Assembly (NCBI GenBank): GCA_900550455.1 | Contig: URSE01000045.1 | Span: 1 to 8,650, forward strand | Reading direction: 5' to 3' | Origin: an uncultured Veillonella sp. | GTDB lineage: Bacteria; Bacillota; Negativicutes; Veillonellales; Veillonellaceae | Length of the DNA stretch: 8,650 bases | In this document: positions 6,792-8,650 of the stretch, in pieces | Layout of the letters: every line of letters starts with the position of its first letter | How positions within the stretch are numbered: position 1 is the first letter of the stretch | Notes under the pieces: generated by a model | What the model was told of the DNA's origin: nothing | What the model saw: only the letters and a program-made list of their open reading frames with translations | Database searches by the model: none | Program-made: the position numbers and the translations under genes

Positions 6792-7175
6792 CTAGCGGGA
6801 GCCGCGGTCCCCTTGCGTTGCTTTTGTGCTATACACAAAGGCATCTGGCAATACAAGACCCAACTCTTCAGTGGCAATCTTTTGAATCCGTGTAGGAGAC
6901 TTAAGGGCCGCCACTTCCACTTGGAGTGTGTCATTATCTTTTTTTAATTGTACTACTTGATGCTGAGCATTAACCACCTCATAGCCCATTTTTGTTGCCA
7001 GACCATGCATGATAGCCAATAAGACGAGAAGAGCTACAACGATACCCACGGTCTTGAGAACTTGTACCATAGCTGGAGAGAAATCAAATAAAATACCTGG
7101 TGTACGTTTTCCTATCCGTCGATTCGCTAAGGAGTCTCCTCCCGCTTGTACACCCACTGTTCTCTTTGCCAACAT
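6792..7175 (-). CDS. ftsL: FtsL-like division protein (single-pass, coiled-coil)
   Basis: The 127-residue protein has the architecture of the FtsL/DivIC septum-formation family: a basic cytoplasmic N-terminus (1-37), one hydrophobic membrane segment at about 39-60, and an extracytoplasmic coiled coil at about 65-92 (VVQLKKDNDTLQVEVAAL). The closing motif SPTRIQKIATEELGLVLPD at 93-111 resembles the 'SPxRIExxAxxxLGM' ending of the family. FtsL works with FtsB/DivIC and FtsQ/DivIB as a scaffold that activates septal peptidoglycan synthesis. The sequence alone would allow either FtsL or DivIC/FtsB; position directly after rsmH favours FtsL. The ATG is supported by GAGGAGG with a 7-nt gap, and it begins 23 nt after the rsmH stop. 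The gene that usually follows, ftsI/spoVD, is absent. Confidence 0.85.
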   Translation of the reverse strand: MLAKRTVGVQAGGDSLANRRIGKRTPGILFDFSPAMVQVLKTVGIVVALLVLLAIMHGLATKMGYEVVNAQHQVVQLKKDNDTLQVEVAALKSPTRIQKIATEELGLVLPDAFVYSTKATQGDRGSR

Positions 7176-7198
7176 GATACTGCCTCCTCAATAATCCC

Positions 7199-8131
7199 TT
7201 ACAGTTTTGTAGCCACACGTAATTTTGCACTTCTCGAACGAGGATTTGCCTCCACTTCTTCCCGGCTTGGCTCAATGGCCTTATTCCTCGCTTGTACCAC
7301 CGCTTTATGATGACATACACAAACCGGTAGTTCTGGCGGGCATATGCAAGCGGTAGATAATTCCTTAAATGTTTGTTTGGTAATCCGATCCTCCAGGGAA
7401 TGGAAGGTAATGACACCAATTTTCCCTCCCGGCTTAAGCAAACTAACTGCATCCACAAAGGAATCATGTAGGATAGCAAGTTCACGGTTAACCTCTATAC
7501 GAATAGCTTGAAAGGTTCGCTTAGCTGGATGGGGGCCATCCTGCCGCGCCTTGGCGGGGATGGCTTTTTTTATAATTGTCACCAATTGACCAGTCCTTGT
7601 AATCCGTTCCTCCTGACGGGCTGCCACAATGAAATCGACGATGCGCTTAGCCCACCGTTCTTCACCGTAGTCCTTTAGGATGCGGACCAAGTCTTCTGGT
7701 TCATAATCGTTAACAACCTCTTCAGCAGTTAGGGGATATTCCATATCCATACGCATGTCCAAAGGGCCATCATGCATATAGGAGAAGCCCCGTCCTGGTG
7801 TATCCAACTGATAGGAGGATACGCCAAGATCGAAGATAAAGCCATCTACATGGTCAATTCCCTCTGCCAATAAAGCTTCTTTTAGGTCACAAAAATTGGT
7901 TTGTATAGTTTTGACCTGACACTTCAAATCCCCCAAGCGCTGGCATGCCACCTTAAGGGCTGTTGTATCTTGGTCAAGCCCCACTAAGAGGCCTCTTTCT
8001 GTTAGTCGCATCCCTAATGCATGAGAGTGCCCTGCTCCACCCAGGGTGCAGTCCACATAAATACCATTAGGATCTGTAATAACAGAGTCTACCGTTTCGC
8101 GTAAGAGCACGCTTGTGTGATTGAATTCCAA
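7199..8131 (-). CDS. rsmH: 16S rRNA (cytosine(1402)-N(4))-methyltransferase
   Basis: RsmH (MraW) is a SAM-dependent methyltransferase that makes the N4 methyl group of m4Cm1402 in the ribosomal P-site region of 16S rRNA. At 310 residues it has the usual length. Motifs visible are the N-terminal HTSVLLRE, the SAM-binding loop DCTLGGAGH (27-35), FIFDLGVSSYQLD, GRGFSY and PLDMRMD, TFQAIRIEVNREL, FHSLEDRITK, and the cysteine-rich CICPPELPVCVC stretch near the C-terminus that is common in the family. The start is a TTG at 8131, preceded by AGGAGG with a short 4-nt gap; no better ATG exists near it, and the protein then begins EFNHTSVLL, as expected for the family. The mraZ stop codon overlaps this ribosome binding site, which suggests coupled translation. 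Confidence 0.96.
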   Translation of the reverse strand: MEFNHTSVLLRETVDSVITDPNGIYVDCTLGGAGHSHALGMRLTERGLLVGLDQDTTALKVACQRLGDLKCQVKTIQTNFCDLKEALLAEGIDHVDGFIFDLGVSSYQLDTPGRGFSYMHDGPLDMRMDMEYPLTAEEVVNDYEPEDLVRILKDYGEERWAKRIVDFIVAARQEERITRTGQLVTIIKKAIPAKARQDGPHPAKRTFQAIRIEVNRELAILHDSFVDAVSLLKPGGKIGVITFHSLEDRITKQTFKELSTACICPPELPVCVCHHKAVVQARNKAIEPSREEVEANPRSRSAKLRVATKL

Positions 8132-8139
8132 ACTACCTC

Positions 8140-8571
8140 CTAGAATGCAAGATCCTCAATTGTTTCAACTAATTCTTCAACCTTAGGACCTACATCACCC
8201 ATATAGGTATTCCATTTTTCCTGGCTCCATATTTCCACATGGTCACCAGCGCCTACAACGACAGATTTTTTGTCCAAGCCTGCATGTTGGCGAAGGGTGG
8301 TGGGAATCAATACGCGTCCTTGCCCGTCAAATTCAGATTCAGTGGCCTTGCCAAAAATCATCCGTTTTAAGGCGCGAATACTAGCTTTAGTGGTTGGTTG
8401 TTTGTTCAAAGTGGTTACGATAGAATTCCATTTTTCTTCATCATAAACGAAGAGGCAGTCATCCAGACCCATAGTGATAATGCACTTATCACCTAACTGT
8501 TCACGTATCTTAGCCGGCATAATCATACGCCCTTTGGCATCGATGGAGTGATTAAATTCACCCATGAACAT
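8140..8571 (-). CDS. mraZ: Transcriptional regulator MraZ
   Basis: MraZ is a DNA-binding protein of the SpoVT/AbrB fold that forms a ring-shaped oligomer and controls the dcw operon, usually including its own gene. The 143-residue length and start MFMGEFNHSID are characteristic. The two tandem half-domains each carry the family signature, DAKGR at 11-15 (followed by MIMPAKIRE) and DGQGR at 82-86 (followed by VLIPTTLRQ). The first ATG at 8571 is preferred over the second two codons later, because AAAGGTGG (8581-8588) is 9 nt upstream of it. It is the first gene of the operon, ends 8 nt before rsmH, and has GTGG repeats in its promoter that resemble the known MraZ binding pattern. Confidence 0.97.
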   Translation of the reverse strand: MFMGEFNHSIDAKGRMIMPAKIREQLGDKCIITMGLDDCLFVYDEEKWNSIVTTLNKQPTTKASIRALKRMIFGKATESEFDGQGRVLIPTTLRQHAGLDKKSVVVGAGDHVEIWSQEKWNTYMGDVGPKVEELVETIEDLAF

Positions 8572-8604
8572 GGCCTGTCACCACCTTTCCTTCTTATTCA
8601 TTCA

Positions 8605-8638
8605 CCACTATATGGAACATTCTACCACAATCCCCCAC
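8605..8638 (-). promoter_or_regulatory. mraZ: Probable MraZ operator (GTGG repeats in 10-bp phase)
   Basis: On the minus strand GTGG occurs at 8635-8638, 8625-8628 and 8605-8608, so starts are 10 and 20 bp apart. The intermediate slot at 8615-8618 reads GTTC, a partly matching copy. MraZ proteins studied in Escherichia coli and Mollicutes bind repeated TGGG- or GTG-containing boxes with about 10-bp periodicity upstream of mraZ; I take this as the same kind of site. The repeats overlap the spacer, the -10 hexamer and the start region of the predicted promoter, fitting autorepression. Binding itself is inferred. Confidence 0.7.
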
Positions 8639-8647
8639 TCATAACAA
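8619..8647 (-). promoter_or_regulatory. Predicted sigma-70/A promoter of the dcw operon
   Basis: Minus-strand TTGTTA (8642-8647, four of six matches to TTGACA) is followed after exactly 17 nt by TAGAAT (8619-8624, five of six matches to TATAAT). A TG dinucleotide one base before the -10 gives an extended -10. Transcription would start near 8612, leaving a leader of about 40 nt before the mraZ ATG. It is the only well-spaced promoter I found in the window. Confidence 0.65.
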
Positions 8648-8650
8648 TAA

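Noticed and set aside
7084..7485. 133-codon open frame on the minus strand in another frame, spanning the rsmH-ftsL junction
   Set aside because: It overlaps the well-supported rsmH C-terminus and ftsL N-terminus, and its composition is not protein-like.
8563..8565. Second ATG of mraZ as the start
   Set aside because: Its distance to the ribosome binding site is about 15 nt against 9 nt for the first ATG, and MFMGE is the common family N-terminus.

Overview
This window is one continuous, entirely minus-strand block of the dcw (division and cell wall) cluster. Read in transcription order, from the right edge to the left, it runs: promoter and MraZ-type operator, mraZ, rsmH (mraW), a short ftsL-like gene, murE, murF, mraY, murD, murG, and the first 66 codons of murC, which is cut by the left window edge. 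No plus-strand gene, RNA gene, mobile element or CRISPR array is visible. The only non-coding stretches are short: 79 nt upstream of mraZ, 68 nt between ftsL and murE, 44 nt between murE and murF, and 119 nt between mraY and murD. Nothing over 300 nt lacks a gene.

Organism: gene order, strong AGGAGG-type ribosome binding sites and the sequences of MraZ, RsmH and MurG look like a low-to-mid GC bacterium of the Firmicutes lineage. By eye the GC content is roughly mid-40s percent, from a few sampled lines only. MurE carries the DNPR motif typical of meso-diaminopimelate-adding enzymes, so the peptidoglycan is probably DAP-type. My best guess is a Negativicutes member (Veillonella, Dialister or Negativicoccus type), but this is inference and the genus cannot be fixed from the window.

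How the genes work together: MraZ is the DNA-binding regulator of its own operon and RsmH is its usual partner, a 16S rRNA methyltransferase. FtsL is a small membrane divisome scaffold. MurC, MurD, MurE and MurF add L-Ala, D-Glu, meso-DAP and D-Ala-D-Ala in turn to UDP-MurNAc. MraY then moves the pentapeptide sugar onto undecaprenyl phosphate (lipid I), and MurG adds GlcNAc to give lipid II.

The gene content is ordinary, but the layout is reduced. The division transpeptidase (ftsI/spoVD), usually between ftsL and murE, is missing. The SEDS glycosyltransferase (ftsW/spoVE), usually between murD and murG, is also missing. The ftsI position holds only a 68-nt spacer with a 7-bp perfect hairpin. 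A separate 119-nt spacer before murD holds two exact 12-bp direct repeats spaced 20 bp apart. The upstream region shows a clear promoter overlapped by GTGG repeats in 10-bp phase, matching a MraZ autoregulatory site. I see no convincing undescribed system; the regulatory spacers and the missing pair of division genes are the points that merit a second look.
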